DNA of 64,000 bases, taken from contig NW_026947484.1 of assembly GCF_034190915.1 (NCBI RefSeq), positions 82,903,982 to 82,967,981 of the forward strand, written 5' to 3'. Under the pieces are notes generated by a model. The model was not told the origin of the DNA. It did not search any database and saw nothing but the letters and a program-made list of their open reading frames with translations. A program made the position numbers and the translations under genes. This stretch comes from Cavia porcellus (Eukaryota; Chordata; Mammalia; Rodentia; Caviidae). Every line of letters begins with the position of its first letter. The stretch's first letter is position 1. Below are positions 1 to 11,046 of this stretch, in pieces.

Positions 1-641
1 TGACCTGATCCAGAATGAATGAGTCCTGTCAAATATGGACAGAACAACCTCTAACAAACTGAATCTATAAGACATAAAAGATAGCAGCCATTGAATTCAT
101 TTCCCCTGATGCAATCTTGCTGTTCCACTGTGGTTCCTGTTTCTTCAGGGCTCTGTCTTGCTCGTAGGACTTATCTCTTCCTTTCTTCTCTTTTCTTTAC
201 TCTTTCTTTCAGTTTTCTTCACCCTTTCTTTCTTTATGCTAAATAAAAGTTGTCCTGGCCAATTCTTTGGGCAGGACAGAAAGATCCTGGAATCTTCAGA
301 TATACAACAATACTGTCCACCAATATTTCCATTTCCTACATGTGTAGCTTTAAACATGTCCTAAACCTTACTAAGTCTCCACATTCTTGTCTGTAAAATA
401 GAATCAGAGCTTCGGTTTCTAGTGCTTAGGAGATTTCCTGAGACAGTGACTGGATAAGAGCATGTTCTATTACTCATTACTTCTGTGATCTTCCTGCTCT
501 GTTGCTATAATTTCTCTTGCTGTAATCAGACTATTTTGAAAGAAGGCACAAGTCACTATCTCCTCAATTCCCTAATTTGTATACTTGAGGCAATATTCTC
601 ATCATTGACTCATTAATCCTTACATTCAACTTTATACTGTA
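1..641. other. Unassigned sequence
   Basis: I recognise no gene or repeat family here. A pyrimidine-rich tract (about 176-235) accounts for the small open frames on both strands. The rest is ordinary AT-rich unique-looking sequence. Confidence 0.5.
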
Positions 642-1012
642 TGCTCTATTATGGTCTGAATGTGCCCCCAAAATTCATGTGTTGGAAACTTGATATCCAC
701 TATGATAACACTGGGAGAGGTTTGGGTCACGAGGGCTCCATCCTTACGAATGGATTAATGATGCTACATAAGGGACTCATGGGAATGAGTTCTCGCTCCT
801 GCTCCTCTGCCCTAGGAAGACAAACATAGCTTCTTTTACCCTTTTGCCTCTCATCCTCCATGTGAGAATTTAGTAAGAAGCCCATACAGGACTTCTAGCT
901 TGTTTATCTTAATTATGTCAGTCTCCAGAGCTGCAAGGAAATAAATTTATATTTGTTTTACAAATTGTCTATTTCTGAGGTATTCTGTTAAACAGCACAA
1001 AACAGACTATGC
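642..1012 (+). mobile_element. MaLR-type LTR (MLT1/MST-like), degenerate
   Basis: Begins near 'tatggtctgaatgtgcccc' with 'aaaattcatgtgttggaaac', and ends 'cagagctgcaaggaaataaa' then 'aacagcacaaaacagact'. These are the characteristic start, middle and end of mammalian MaLR LTRs of the ERVL group. It appears to be a solo LTR: no internal retroviral sequence follows. The family name is from memory of the consensus; the subfamily cannot be set by eye. Confidence 0.75.
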
Positions 1013-3157
1013 ATGCCTTTTGAATATTTGAGGATGAGGTTTGCATAGTTCCTTTGTTTCACTCACTGTGTTTCTTTACAGGTAGAAGGTGGCCAATGCG
1101 TAATTGTTTAAATCATGAAAAAATGAGAAATATTTCTAGGAAACAAAGATTTGGTGAGAGGAACTAGTTTCAAGGTATCTTCAGAAACATGCTGAGATCC
1201 TATGACATCACCATATGACATGTCTTTGTTTCGCATGGTAACCTGCAGTATTATAACATCGACTACTGACTGCTGTTTTAAAGTATCACACAGCAAGCAT
1301 TCTCTATCAGAAGGAAAATGAGGATTTTTTTTAAAAAAAGAAAAGAAGATAGTATCTCAAAACTTTTTTATAAGTCATTTTTTTTATCCCCAAATCATGC
1401 TTCCTGGTTTGCTTTTCTATTACCAGCAAAAATATATTCCTTTATGCCTCAACTTATGTAAGTAATGGTAACAAAATGCATCCTTAAATCTGCTCCCAGG
1501 AGGTAAGAGTTATGATTAGGTGGCCCGCTGTGCCTCAATCTTTGCTCTAAGAAACAATCAGAAAGGGGAACAGATGCCTTTTCCCCTGCAGCGCTGGGAG
1601 AGGCTTAGTGATAAATACTGGGTGCCCCCCAGTTTTAGCTATCTCCTAAGGTCAAACTAGCTTATCAGTCTGGGGTCCAGGCTCACCTGTGGATAAATGA
1701 AGGCTGAAACTTTCAGACAAATAACAGAAACAGAGCAGGTGCTGTCCTGTGTCCTGACCCTGCATGCTTGAGGCAATGAAAGAACGGCGGGACCTCTTGG
1801 TCAGTGTTTCCATGGCATCCATGTCATTAAGATGAAATGAATCTGAACGAGTACTGGTCCAGACTGTGGTAGCATTCGTGGTTTAGCAGCTTTTAAAACC
1901 AGCCACCAGAACACTGTAATGTTACTAGTCTAATACTGGGGGATACAAGAGAAAATCTTCATTTTACTTAGATGGAACATACGTGTATCCTACCCAAGGG
2001 GACCGTGTGATGGAACATGAGAACAGTCCCAAGCCCAGCTCAGAGAAATCTCACTGTGAGCCATACTCAGAAGGAAATGTATAAATCTGTCCCCAATATT
2101 AATTAAAAGAACTTTTATTTGTGGTGTCTTTACTATAGGAATTGTGTTTTGTTTTGGTTTAGTTTAACAAAAATACTGCATCCCTTTAGGCATAGTGCAG
2201 AAAACAAATAATTTTTCATGTTCCTTAGAACCCAGGCTGAAGAAAGAAACAGGTGATCACAAAGCCACCTGCTTCTGGCAATTTCCTCACACAAATTTGT
2301 AAAACAAGCGAGTTGATTCAGCCTCTGTGGATCTTGGTGCTGTTTCAAGTCTTTCTTCTTTGGAATTGGCCTCTTACTTAAATTCTCCTTTTAACACATA
2401 CTATTCTATTTTTGTTTTCCTGCTCTGCATGAAGAAAAATACCAATTTTCTGTTAAAAAAAAGTGCTTTCATGAGAAAGAAACTAATAATGCTCCAGCGA
2501 GTGAGACCTTTTTAAGTTTCCAGTTTCTGACTCTTTGTTCAGCTTTCAGGGCCCTCCACTATTGTCAGACACACATAATTTTCCTGATGAATTCATTCTG
2601 TGCTGCTATAAATCTTTTATTCATCTCATCTAAAATTGAGTACCCACTCATCCTGTTCTGGCTGACACCACTTTATGTTTTAGCTCCTCTGCCGCCATTT
2701 TATGTTCTAGCTTTTCTACAAGTATGTCATTTGTCAGTAGCTATTTGGAGTCTGTGTGATCTGTGCCTGCCCAAGGAAGAAACTACCTTCATTGTTCACT
2801 GTTACTTCACATATGTGAATCCTATCTCTTAGCTAGTGGCCAGAGTCAATTAACACTTGGTTTTTAACCCCAGAACCTAACTCCTGCTGAGAATACTGAG
2901 GTCTCACTCACTATTGAGGAGATGCTGCTGGCAGTCATAGCTATCCCAAATGCTGTGAGGTTCCAAGGATGCAAGGTGCTCCTTGTCACTGGAGGAGATC
3001 AAGTAGAGGCCACTAGAAAGAGCCTCACTTGATGTGTACATCTTGGATGGTGTTCTATACATATTTATCAAGTGAATTAACATAGCATATTGGAGAAGAG
3101 ATTCAGATTTAATTGCAATACAACACAATTCTTAAATCTGAGCTTCTATTATTTTAT
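1013..3157. other. Unassigned sequence
   Basis: About 2.1 kb with no recognisable gene, SINE or LTR. It holds short A or T runs (about 1326-1343 and 2454-2462) and small unconvincing open frames. Old, diverged repeats could be hidden here. Confidence 0.4.
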
Positions 3158-3172
3158 AAAATGGTTGCTTTA

Positions 3173-3310
3173 TTTTTTATTTTTGAATCAGGATCTTGCT
3201 GTGCAGTTCAGGCTGGTCTTGAGCTCACTTTGTAGCCCAGGCTGGTGTCAAACTCCCAGTGATCCTCCTGCCTCAGCCTCCCAAGTACTGAGCCACCACT
3301 CCCAGCTCCT
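3173..3310 (-). mobile_element. B1 SINE (7SL-derived), minus strand
   Basis: Read on the minus strand it has the B1 start, 'ggaggctgaggcaggaggat' and 'gcctgggctacaaagtgagc'-type blocks and an A-rich 3' end. It is flanked by a near-perfect target duplication: 'aaaatggttgcttta' at 3158-3172 and 'aaaatgtttgctta' at 3311-3324. Its age is moderate, judging by scattered differences from the family pattern. Confidence 0.9.
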
Positions 3311-3324
3311 AAAATGTTTGCTTA

Positions 3325-3955
3325 TTAAAAATAAGCATTTGTAAAATTCATGGAAATCTTTTCCCTTTGCAAACATGTTCACATTTGTTACCTCATTTGA
3401 TTTTAGTAAAGTCAAAAGGAAAATGGAATCAAAGGAAAATGATGGGACACATAAGAAAGGGTATGTAAAAAGTATATCAGGGGAGTAAGGAATGCAAAAA
3501 TAATCAGCACATTTTGTTTACGTGCTCTCATCTTGGGCCAGTTCATGGTGGGTGGCTCAGAGGAAAGCAATAAAAGGTTATTGAAAAAATTGGGCCATAA
3601 CTGAACTTACTTTTGCAGTCTGGTTCTGGTGCCTGTTTGGGCTTGGATCTGTTGAAACACCCAGTGACTCAGGACACTGTGGAAATGCTGTTGGCTTGAC
3701 CTTTGGATAGAGGAGCTAGAACTGCAATTTGTGTGAACGTTTTTTGGCTGAGTTACACTTGTCTTTTGATACATAGTGGCAAAGCTCAACAAAACATTCA
3801 AACAACTGGAAAATTTCAAACTGGGGAGACATAAATATAGATATAGATAGATATGTGGATATACAATTAATACATATCAGGAAGCATAGCAATTATATGT
3901 ATAATTTTCAAAGCAGAAAATAAATTATATATGTGTTTTATTTTAACTATAGTAG
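3325..3955. other. Unassigned sequence with short ATAG-rich tract
   Basis: No recognised element. A short imperfect (ATAG/ATAT) run lies at about 3831-3862. Confidence 0.4.
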
Positions 3956-3958
3956 TAC

Positions 3959-4151
3959 TTTGATTCATAAATGTTTTGGTCTGCAAACTATTTAGTTCAC
4001 AAACAGAAGTTTTTGGTAAAACCTTTTCTTTGTGAACTCTGCATAATGTGACAAACACAACCATGGGCATCTTCCCTGCATGAACATGGAAGTTGCCATC
4101 TTTTCCAGAATCATGGAACAAATTAAGTTTGTGAACCAAGGAATCATTGTA
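3959..4151. mobile_element. Possible DNA-transposon relic with inverted ends
   Basis: The left part contains 'ttagttcacaaac' (3992-4004). The right part contains its near-inverse, 'gtttgtgaacc' at about 4128-4138. Each lies near 'gattcat' or 'aatcat' on the outer side. A short palindromic element about 190 bp long fits this pattern. No target duplication was found and I do not recognise the family. Confidence 0.35.
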
Positions 4152-4171
4152 TTTTAAATTTATATATTTAA

Positions 4172-4192
4172 ATTTACACACTGCAGCATGTG

Positions 4193-4232
<40 letters not shown>

Positions 4233-4321
4233 TTACACACTGCAGCATGTGTGCCATATATATATAAATATACATATATATATATAAATATACCATATAT
4301 ATACATATATATATAAATATA

Positions 4322-4358
<37 letters not shown>
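4172..4358. repeat. (AT)n microsatellite with a 59-bp tandem duplication
   Basis: Long pure and interrupted AT runs occur at 4196-4229 and 4256-4357. A block beginning 'atttacacactgcagcatg' occurs at 4172 and again at 4231, a 59-bp period. Within each block is a 21-bp segment (4179-4199 and 4238-4258) that is also found exactly in the hAT MITE at 5158-5178. Confidence 0.9.
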
Positions 4359-4359
<1 letters not shown>

Positions 4360-4700
4360 TATTTTCTTCCTACTTTGAAAATGGTACTTAAAGGGATGGT
4401 GTATGTTAAGTCATTATCTAACAAGCAATGCTCATTTTAAGAACAGAATATGTTAAAGGACTGAGGTAAACTGTAGTAGTATTTTGCTAAGACTATCTCA
4501 TATACTATGACAATACAATATCAAAATATCAATAAGGGGAAAAGTTATCAATTATAAAGTATGTGCAAGTTATTTTGCTGAACACCTGTCAAAAGCTTTG
4601 GTTATTTTTCCTATTGGGGAGAGTATCACAAGAAGACTTGGGCATCATTATAAGTAAAGTGGGAGAATTACAAATTGACCATTGTACATTGTGTGGGGCT
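4359..4700. other. Unassigned sequence
   Basis: No recognised gene or repeat; AT-rich. Confidence 0.4.
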
Positions 4701-5113
4701 GTATTTGCTTTCTATTGTGATATAATAAATTATCACAAATGGGCCAGGTCAAAATGACATGTATTTATTATTTCATAGTCTCTGTGGGTCTGGAGTATGG
4801 GCAAGCTTAGCTGGGGTCTTTGCTTAAGATGCTGTAATCCAAATATTGGCTGGGTGGAGTAGGTTTCTAGATCTCGGGGACCTTTTTCACCGGTTATTGT
4901 CAGATCTTAGTTCCTTGTGGCTGTAAGACCGAGAATCTCTGTGTTTCTGGCTATCTTTTAAGGTGCTTTCAGTTCGTAAGCAGTTCCTAGAGGCTGCTCA
5001 GTCCCTTGTAACTTGTCTTGTGGGTTCTGTCACAATGTGGGAGTTCATGTCTTCCAGGCCAGCAGGAGAATCTGACTCCCTCTGGGTTTTCTTTTGAATG
5101 ATTTACCTCAGTA

Positions 5114-5193
5114 CAGTGATGGTGAACCTTTCAGAGCCTTCAGTGATACTGACAGCCCACTGCAGCATGTGTGCCATAGATTTGCAACCACAG
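5114..5193. mobile_element. 80-bp hAT-type MITE with 8-bp target duplication
   Basis: The element starts 'cagtgatggtgaacct' and ends with an imperfect inverse whose reverse complement is 'ctgtggttgcaaatct'. The terminal CAG/CTG and the 'gtgatgg..aacct' pattern match hAT (OposCharlie-like) termini. It is flanked by the perfect 8-bp direct repeat 'cctcagta' (5106-5113 and 5194-5201), the size made by hAT transposases. There is no coding capacity, so it must have moved with transposase supplied in trans. Confidence 0.75.
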
Positions 5194-5229
5194 CCTCAGT
5201 AATCTACACAGTACACCTCCCCACAAGAA

Positions 5230-5331
5230 TCTGACATTTGATTAATGCAAAACCAATGGATTAGTACCCTAATTACATCTCACATTTGATTAACTCACAA
5301 CCAGTTACAACTCAAAACCCTAATTACATCT
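5230..5331. repeat. Imperfect tandem duplication, about 51-54 bp
   Basis: Two units (5230-5280 and 5278-5331) each begin 'tct(g/c)acatttgattaa' and end 'ccctaattacatct'. It lies inside the ancient LTR and may be partly ancestral to that family. Confidence 0.6.
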
Positions 5332-5452
5332 ATAAAATAACACTTCTTTTGCTAGATAACACAACCTAATTATAGGAGTAAAATCACATCAAACATACAG
5401 GTTTTGACCACACTAAGAATTCATCTTAGAATTTTTGCCAACTACACTAGTC

Positions 5453-5907
5453 AGTCAGAGACAAAAGCACAGTCTTCTTTGTTAGGTGCTGGAATGCAGT
5501 CGTGGAAAGGTATGTTTTCCCAACACCAGTTCTTCCCTACCACCTAGCAATCCTCAATTTTGACAATGACTGCTCGTAAAGAAATGTTCTGTGTGCCCTC
5601 ATTTCAAGTGGCCTCTGCAAGTCCTGTGTACCCTCCGTGCCTCTGCCTCCTGAGTTACAGATTGGGACGATGGCTACCTCTGAGATCTCACAACTTACTA
5701 GAGTGATTCAAAGAACTCATCAAAGCACTAAATTGAATACTGATTTACTACACAGGTTACCAATAAATAGTCAACTGGTGAGATACATCGGGTGGTAAGG
5801 TCTTGGGAGAGAGTTTGATACCCTCTTCGTACATCACTGTGATCACCAACCCCAAAACTTGGTAGACATTGTTCTAGAATTTTCATAGAGGATTCTATTG
5901 AATAGGT
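5453..5907. other. Unassigned sequence
   Basis: No recognised element or gene. Confidence 0.4.
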
Positions 5908-6292
5908 ATTGTGGACTGAATGTTTGTGTGTCCCTCTCTACACACCAAATCCACATGTTAAAACCCCTAATGTGGTGATATTCGGATAAGAGGGCTTTGA
6001 AAGAAGGTGAAAGATTAGATCATGGGCACAAGGCCCTCATGATGGGATTAATTAGTGGTTTTATAGTCAGGAGAAAAGAAGCCCTCCTCTATCTTCCTCT
6101 GCAGGCATCAAAGAAAGGCTGTGTGAAGACATAGGGAGGGGCAGCCATCTGTAAATCAGGAAGGGAACCCTTTCCTGGCATCTTGATACTGGATTCCTCA
6201 ACCTTGTGCTTGTGAGAAATATGTTTCTGTTGTCTAAGCTATCCTGTCACTGTTATGTTGACATGATAGTCCACATAGACTAACACAGTAGG
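5908..6292 (+). mobile_element. MaLR-type LTR (MLT1-like)
   Basis: Begins 'attgtggactgaatgtttgt', then 'tccacatgttaaaaccccta' and 'gatcatgggcacaaggccct'. It ends 'gtgagaaatatgtttctgtt' and 'catagactaacacagta'. These blocks appear in the order expected of MLT1 LTRs. It is a solo LTR with no internal region. Confidence 0.75.
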
Positions 6293-6710
6293 TATATTTG
6301 ACTGAATTACGAGCCATGCAACTTAAATCTCCAGCTTCTGGCCTTTCCCTGGGATCTCTTCAGGGGAGATGAGCTGGATGTTCTAACCATATGATCAGGT
6401 GATAACTCCCTCCTGTGCTCAGCCCCCAAACTGAGGCTCTCTAGCTTCCCTTCATCAGTAGAATAAATATAGAGTTAGTGGCACTTTTTAAATGAAATAA
6501 CAAGGCACTCTGATCATTCAGGAAACTCCAAGGGTTTTAGGAGCTTGTATACCTGGTAATATTGAAGGAGTATCTCTTTATCTGCTTAATAGACCAGAAA
6601 CGTAGACAAAGATCAAGTATAATTTTCATCATACCACAGAGGTTATTACCGCTTTGCGTACCAGAATATTGATTACAAGGGTCAACTTGGTCCAACCAGC
6701 TCAAGTACTA
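6293..6710. other. Unassigned sequence
   Basis: No recognised element or gene. Confidence 0.4.
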
Positions 6711-7198
6711 CTATGGTTTGAATAAGTGTCCCCCAGGGGACTGGGGATTTAGCTCAGCAGCATAAGCACCTGCCTTGCAAGCAGGCAGTTGTGAGTTCGA
6801 TCCCCGGTACCGATAAAAAGGAAAAAGACCAAAAAAAAAAAAAAAGTGTAAGTATCCCCCAAAGGCCTATATGTTAGAGACTTGATGGTGCTACTGGGAA
6901 GTCGTGGGACCTTTAAGAGGTGGTTCCTAATAGACCATTATTCTCTGAGGGCATGCCCTCGAAGGAGACTGTGGGGATGCTGGACTCTTCCTTTGTTTCT
7001 GTTTCAGGATGACATAAAGTGGGCAGCTTTCTATACCATCCACTCTCTGCCATGACGCTCAGCTTTGTTACAGATCTAAAGACAATGGAGCAAAGTGACT
7101 GTGTCCTGACACCTTTTAAACTATGAGCCAGAATAAACTTTTTGTCTTTGTAAGTTGATTATCTCAGGTATTTGTTACAATAATGTTACAATGCTTGA
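6711..7198 (+). mobile_element. MaLR-type LTR interrupted by an ID-like SINE
   Basis: Starts 'ctatggtttgaataagtgtc' and carries 'ttaagaggtggttcctaata' and 'aactatgagccagaataaac' near its polyadenylation region. It ends in a 'caggtatttgttacaataatg' type terminus typical of rodent MaLR LTRs. The SINE at 6736-6848 splits its first few dozen bases. Confidence 0.7.
6736..6848 (+). mobile_element. ID-like tRNA-derived SINE
   Basis: Contains a Pol III A box ('tagctcagcagcataagc') and B box ('gtgagttcgatcc'), an anticodon-arm hairpin with the loop 'cttgcaa', and an A-rich tail. A target duplication of 12/13 matches flanks it: 'taagtgtccccca' at 6723-6735 and 'taagtatccccca' at 6849-6861. It is inserted in a MaLR LTR. 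It is a retroposon copy and not a tRNA gene, since the acceptor stem and tail do not form a tRNA. Confidence 0.92.
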
Positions 7199-9107
7199 AA
7201 AAGTAATACAAATCTATTCATATAAATATGTATTGAATATTTGTTTAAAATAATATTTAACACAATCTATTTTCTATATTCTATGAGACATCAATGTGAC
7301 TTTTGTGTTTTCTAAGCACAAGGAAATACTTAAATGGTATTATTAAAGGGATTTTTTACTTGCTTTATTTTGCATTTTCTTTTTCAATGCATTCATGGTT
7401 ATTTTTTATCTCACCCCCTTCTGTCTCTAACACAGATCAATTGTAGATTGGAATCTCATTTAGGAACAGGGAAGTGATAAAGAACTCTGGAGAATTTTCC
7501 ATCTTCCTGGATACATTTGCACTATGTAATGCCTTACAGAGCAGTTTTCATCAGTTGGGTGTCTACAGGTGTAATCTGTCCTGTTCATATTTATAATTGC
7601 ATTCTTTACCAATGCTGAAAGTCAGGCACATTGCTGTCAGCTGTTTCTTGATACAGAACAGTGCTGCTCTTTCTCACTGTTATTTTAGTGAGGCTTTATA
7701 AGCTATTTTTGCTTTGAGGACAAGAAGAGCAATCCTCAGGCAGAAAAATGCTTTCCAAAGTTTTTTCAGTTTTCCTTTGGGTATGTCCTAACTAGATTCT
7801 CAAATGTATCCCTTAACTGCAGCTATATGTATTTTTTCCACATCAACATTTTATTTCCATGTACTGTATGCCTGTGCGATAGGTGTAAGCTACTTTAAAC
7901 TGTTTCTTGGTGATTTAACACAACTTTCAATTGACTCTTGGTACAGAATGATGACTGTCCTTTTATCTGTGAGTGTCACCTGGCAAAGCGGCAATGCCTG
8001 TGGGTGTCAGAGACAGGTCTGGAAAGTTTTCAAGGGTAGGAAAGGAGAAATGCGAGGAAACTATGGAAGATGTAGAGCAAAAGAAGAGAGGGGGAAAAAG
8101 CTAACTAGCAAAAGACAAACACACACAAATACGCATACACCAAGATTATTACAGTTGATAATGGTGAAGCAACTTCAAAATGGAGTTTTACAAGTAATTT
8201 ACATCTTTGAAATGTTCCCTTTTTGCAGCAGCCTACAGTAGGTAAAAAATGGGCTGACTGACGACCAGGAAAGATATAGGACCAAATGGGGCAGAGACAT
8301 TAGGAGGAGTAAGGAGGCAGGGTTTGAAAGCGGCTGGAAGAAATTCCTACAGGAAGTGCGAAGTGGTCATGATTAGAGGGGGCAGCTTACTTCATGGACC
8401 AGTTAAGGCTGTGACAAAGCAAGACCAGCATTGGTCCTTCTGATCCACTGTAAATACACTTGTTTGTGCAGCCCACACCACAAAGGAGGGCAGCACATCT
8501 GATTATGTGTCTCTGACAAAATGTCAGACAAATGAAAACAAATGAGCGGGCAGTCCCCAGGGGATGAAGAGTTCAGTTATTAAGCTCCCTGACCAGAAAC
8601 ATTGTTATTTAGTCATCTAGGATGATTTTATTCCATTTCCTATTATGGGCTGCACCACATAAATCTGTGTTTTATTGCTAGATGAGATGCTGGAGCATTT
8701 CAAGATTACTTTTGGCACTGTCTGAGTTGGCTCACTGCTGTGCCGACAAGTACTTGTAGAAAATTAGCAGCAATGATATTAATCACCTTCTTTGGGTTGT
8801 TTATTCTGCTACTCTGCTAGAGCTTCGTTTTGTCTTTTCCACTTTCCAAGCAAAATTCCCTCAAACAAACAAACAAGCAAACAAACCCCCACAAACAACG
8901 AATCAAAAATTGTCTTCTAAAATACAAGTATTTCAGGTAGGATTAAGAGACCAAGAGAGCAAGGACAGGTGGCTGTCCTTTCCTAGGAGGGGCTGGTTGT
9001 AATGAGGTGTTCATTGTGTGATACACAGTTATGTCGGATACCTCAGGCCTGGAATCCTGTAGGTTGTAGCTGCTAACAAGAGGGTGGAAAACAAGGAAAA
9101 ATACTGT
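7199..9107. other. Unassigned sequence with a short (AAAC)n run
   Basis: About 1.9 kb without recognisable features except an (AAAC)-type run at about 8861-8886. An open frame of 145 codons at 7804-8241 has no recognisable protein features and ends in low-complexity Lys/Thr/His-rich sequence. I do not call it a gene. Confidence 0.45.
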
Positions 9108-9500
9108 CTTGGTTACTTTCCTCTTGCTGAGACAAAATACCTGACATCCAGAATGAAGGAAAGAAAGGTTTATTTAGCTTATAGTTTGTGGAGGTTTCAG
9201 TCCATACTCAACTGGTTCCAAGGCAGAGTGGTGTAGCTGAGGGGCAACCATTTATGGCTGCTGCCACAGATACCAAAAGTGACAAGAACAAAAGGGCAAA
9301 AGGGAGGAGCAAGTCACTTTCCTTCCCTTATACTGAATGCAAGCCACCTGCCCCAAGGTTGGTGCAGCACTCACACTGCCAATCCTAGCACTAGATAATG
9401 AACCAATCACAAATTTTAGATCAACCATCTTTGAAAGGCCCACCCCCATGACTGCATGAGATTTTGGGGGAACATCCAGACACAAACCATAACAAGAAGT
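9108..9500 (+). mobile_element. LTR-like rodent repeat
   Basis: The start 'cttggttactttcctcttgc', the early block 'aaaggtttatttagctt' and the end 'tccagacacaaaccataac' are typical of a rodent LTR-like repeat that I associate with the ERVL group. The exact family is not identified. Confidence 0.5.
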
Positions 9501-9539
9501 TTTCAAGTACATAACACAATGGCCAATTTATTAGTGTAT

Positions 9540-9845
9540 TTTCTGCCAAATAATGAAACACTAGGGAGTAACTTATAAAGAAAAAAGGTTTATTTAGCTA
9601 ACCATTTTAGAGGTCCAAGAGCAAGGGGCTGGCCTCACTTATCTGTGGACATGAGCCTCATGGCAGATTTCAGGACAGAGGGGAGAGTACACATGAGATG
9701 AAGGGTCAAATACAAGGCAAGAACCCGGACAGTGTGGAGGAGCTGCAGTGTCTAACTCATGAGCTGTTAGTCATAAACCACATCTAGTCATTACAATCAG
9801 TTTTCTTCTTTGACCAGCACTTTCAACTGGACAACACAAGGGTAA
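9540..9845 (+). mobile_element. Second copy of a related LTR-like repeat
   Basis: Shares 'aaaaggtttatttagct' and 'attttagaggtccaagagca' with the family of the preceding element and shows the same general order of blocks. It is more diverged and has no clear ends. Confidence 0.4.
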
Positions 9846-10876
9846 AAAGGACAGTGGAGAAGCAGGAAACAGTGAATGGAAGGATGACAAGATGAGGTGG
9901 GTTTGAATACACACAGATCCATAACTGTATGCATATAAACTCATGGACCCACAAGAAAGGCAGTATGTTCAGTGTCAACTGCCTTGACAATTGATGCCCT
10001 GGTTACTTTTCTCATGAGATCCTTATCATCATTAATCATTCCAGTACCCTCAAACAACCTTCCTACCAAAAGCTGATGTCATGAGAGTTGCTGAACTTGG
10101 GCCAAGAATCTAAGTTACCACATGTCTACCTTAATAATTTTTATGTTTGAAAGAATAGGTCTTATTCAACTTAGTCATTCTACTACCTAGCCCACTGCCT
10201 TGTATTTAATAGATGTTTCATATGTTTATTGAATTGAATTTAAACTTCATATCTGTACTTAACTGGATAATAATAGGATTTGCTTCTTGCTACAGAAATG
10301 TCTGGTGTTAAGCAAACTGTGTAGGTAGAATGATTCAAAAAGCAAGATGACCAGAATTTCTGGGAAAATAAAATGAAATGTTACAAACCATAATCTGTGA
10401 AAATAGTTGGCTCTGATTTCTATTAATATGCAACACAAATCCGTATCTACACTCTTCATTGTGGACCAAGAGCACCGGAGAGATCTCTGCTTTAAAAGAT
10501 CACTCCCCACCTCCAATGATTCACAGATGCTTTTTCTATAGCTTCTATATTTCTCTACTTTAATCTCATGCACCTTGCATACCTAATCTGGCTTAAACAT
10601 CTACTCTCACGCAGCTAGTGTCTGCCTGCCTATCTCTCCTTTCTTTGGATGCTCTCCATTCATACTACAATGTTTCATTTCCATGTCTATTCTTTACCTA
10701 TTTGTTCTCAAATCAGTGCCTTTGGCCAGCAGTACCCAGGCACTTACGGTTGGGCTTGTTCCCTGGGAGCCAGCAGTAACTGACAGGACTGTGGGAAGAG
10801 AGTAAGGAGGTTGACTATTTCCAGTCGTCCTTTCCTTTCCATTTTCCTTTCCTTTCCTGCGTGGGTTGTCACAGGT
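9846..10876. other. Unassigned sequence
   Basis: No gene or repeat recognised. A short 'cctttccattttcctttcct' pyrimidine tract lies at about 10830-10857. Confidence 0.4.
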
Positions 10877-11046
10877 TTCTTTTTTCTTTTTTTTTTTTTT
10901 TCTTTTTGAGACAGTGTCTCTCTATAGTTTGGGCTGGTCTTGAACTCACTGTGTAGTCTAAGCTGGCCTTGAACTCCCGGGCAGTCACCCTTCTGCCTCA
11001 GTCTCCTGAATACTGAGATTACAGGTGTGGGACCACAACACCTAGT
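10877..11046 (-). mobile_element. B1 SINE, minus strand
   Basis: The poly(T) at 10877-10905 is the complement of the tail. It is followed by 'gagacagtgtctctctatag', 'ggctggtcttgaactcact' and 'tgagattacaggtgtgggac', the reverse-complement B1 order. The copy is full length in appearance; no clear target duplication was found. Confidence 0.9.

Larger units (their letters stand above)
4701..5452 (+). mobile_element. Ancient LTR-type repeat (ERVL/MLT-like), interrupted by a MITE
   Basis: The start 'tttgctttctattgtgatat', the middle 'aatctgactccctctgggtt' and the end 'catcttagaatttttgccaa' followed by 'ctaca' follow the order of a eutherian-wide LTR-like repeat whose exact family name I cannot fix from memory. 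An 80-bp MITE interrupts it at 5114-5193. A local duplication at 5230-5331 lies in its distal part. Confidence 0.55.

Noticed and set aside
1108..1296. Small minus-strand open frame
   Set aside because: 62 codons, no similarity or context supporting a gene.
6741..6812. tRNA gene
   Set aside because: Has A and B boxes and an anticodon-like arm, but it is a SINE: A tail, target duplication and several similar copies, with no proper acceptor stem.
7804..8241. 145-codon open frame
   Set aside because: No recognisable domain, ends in low-complexity sequence, no splice or promoter context that I can support.
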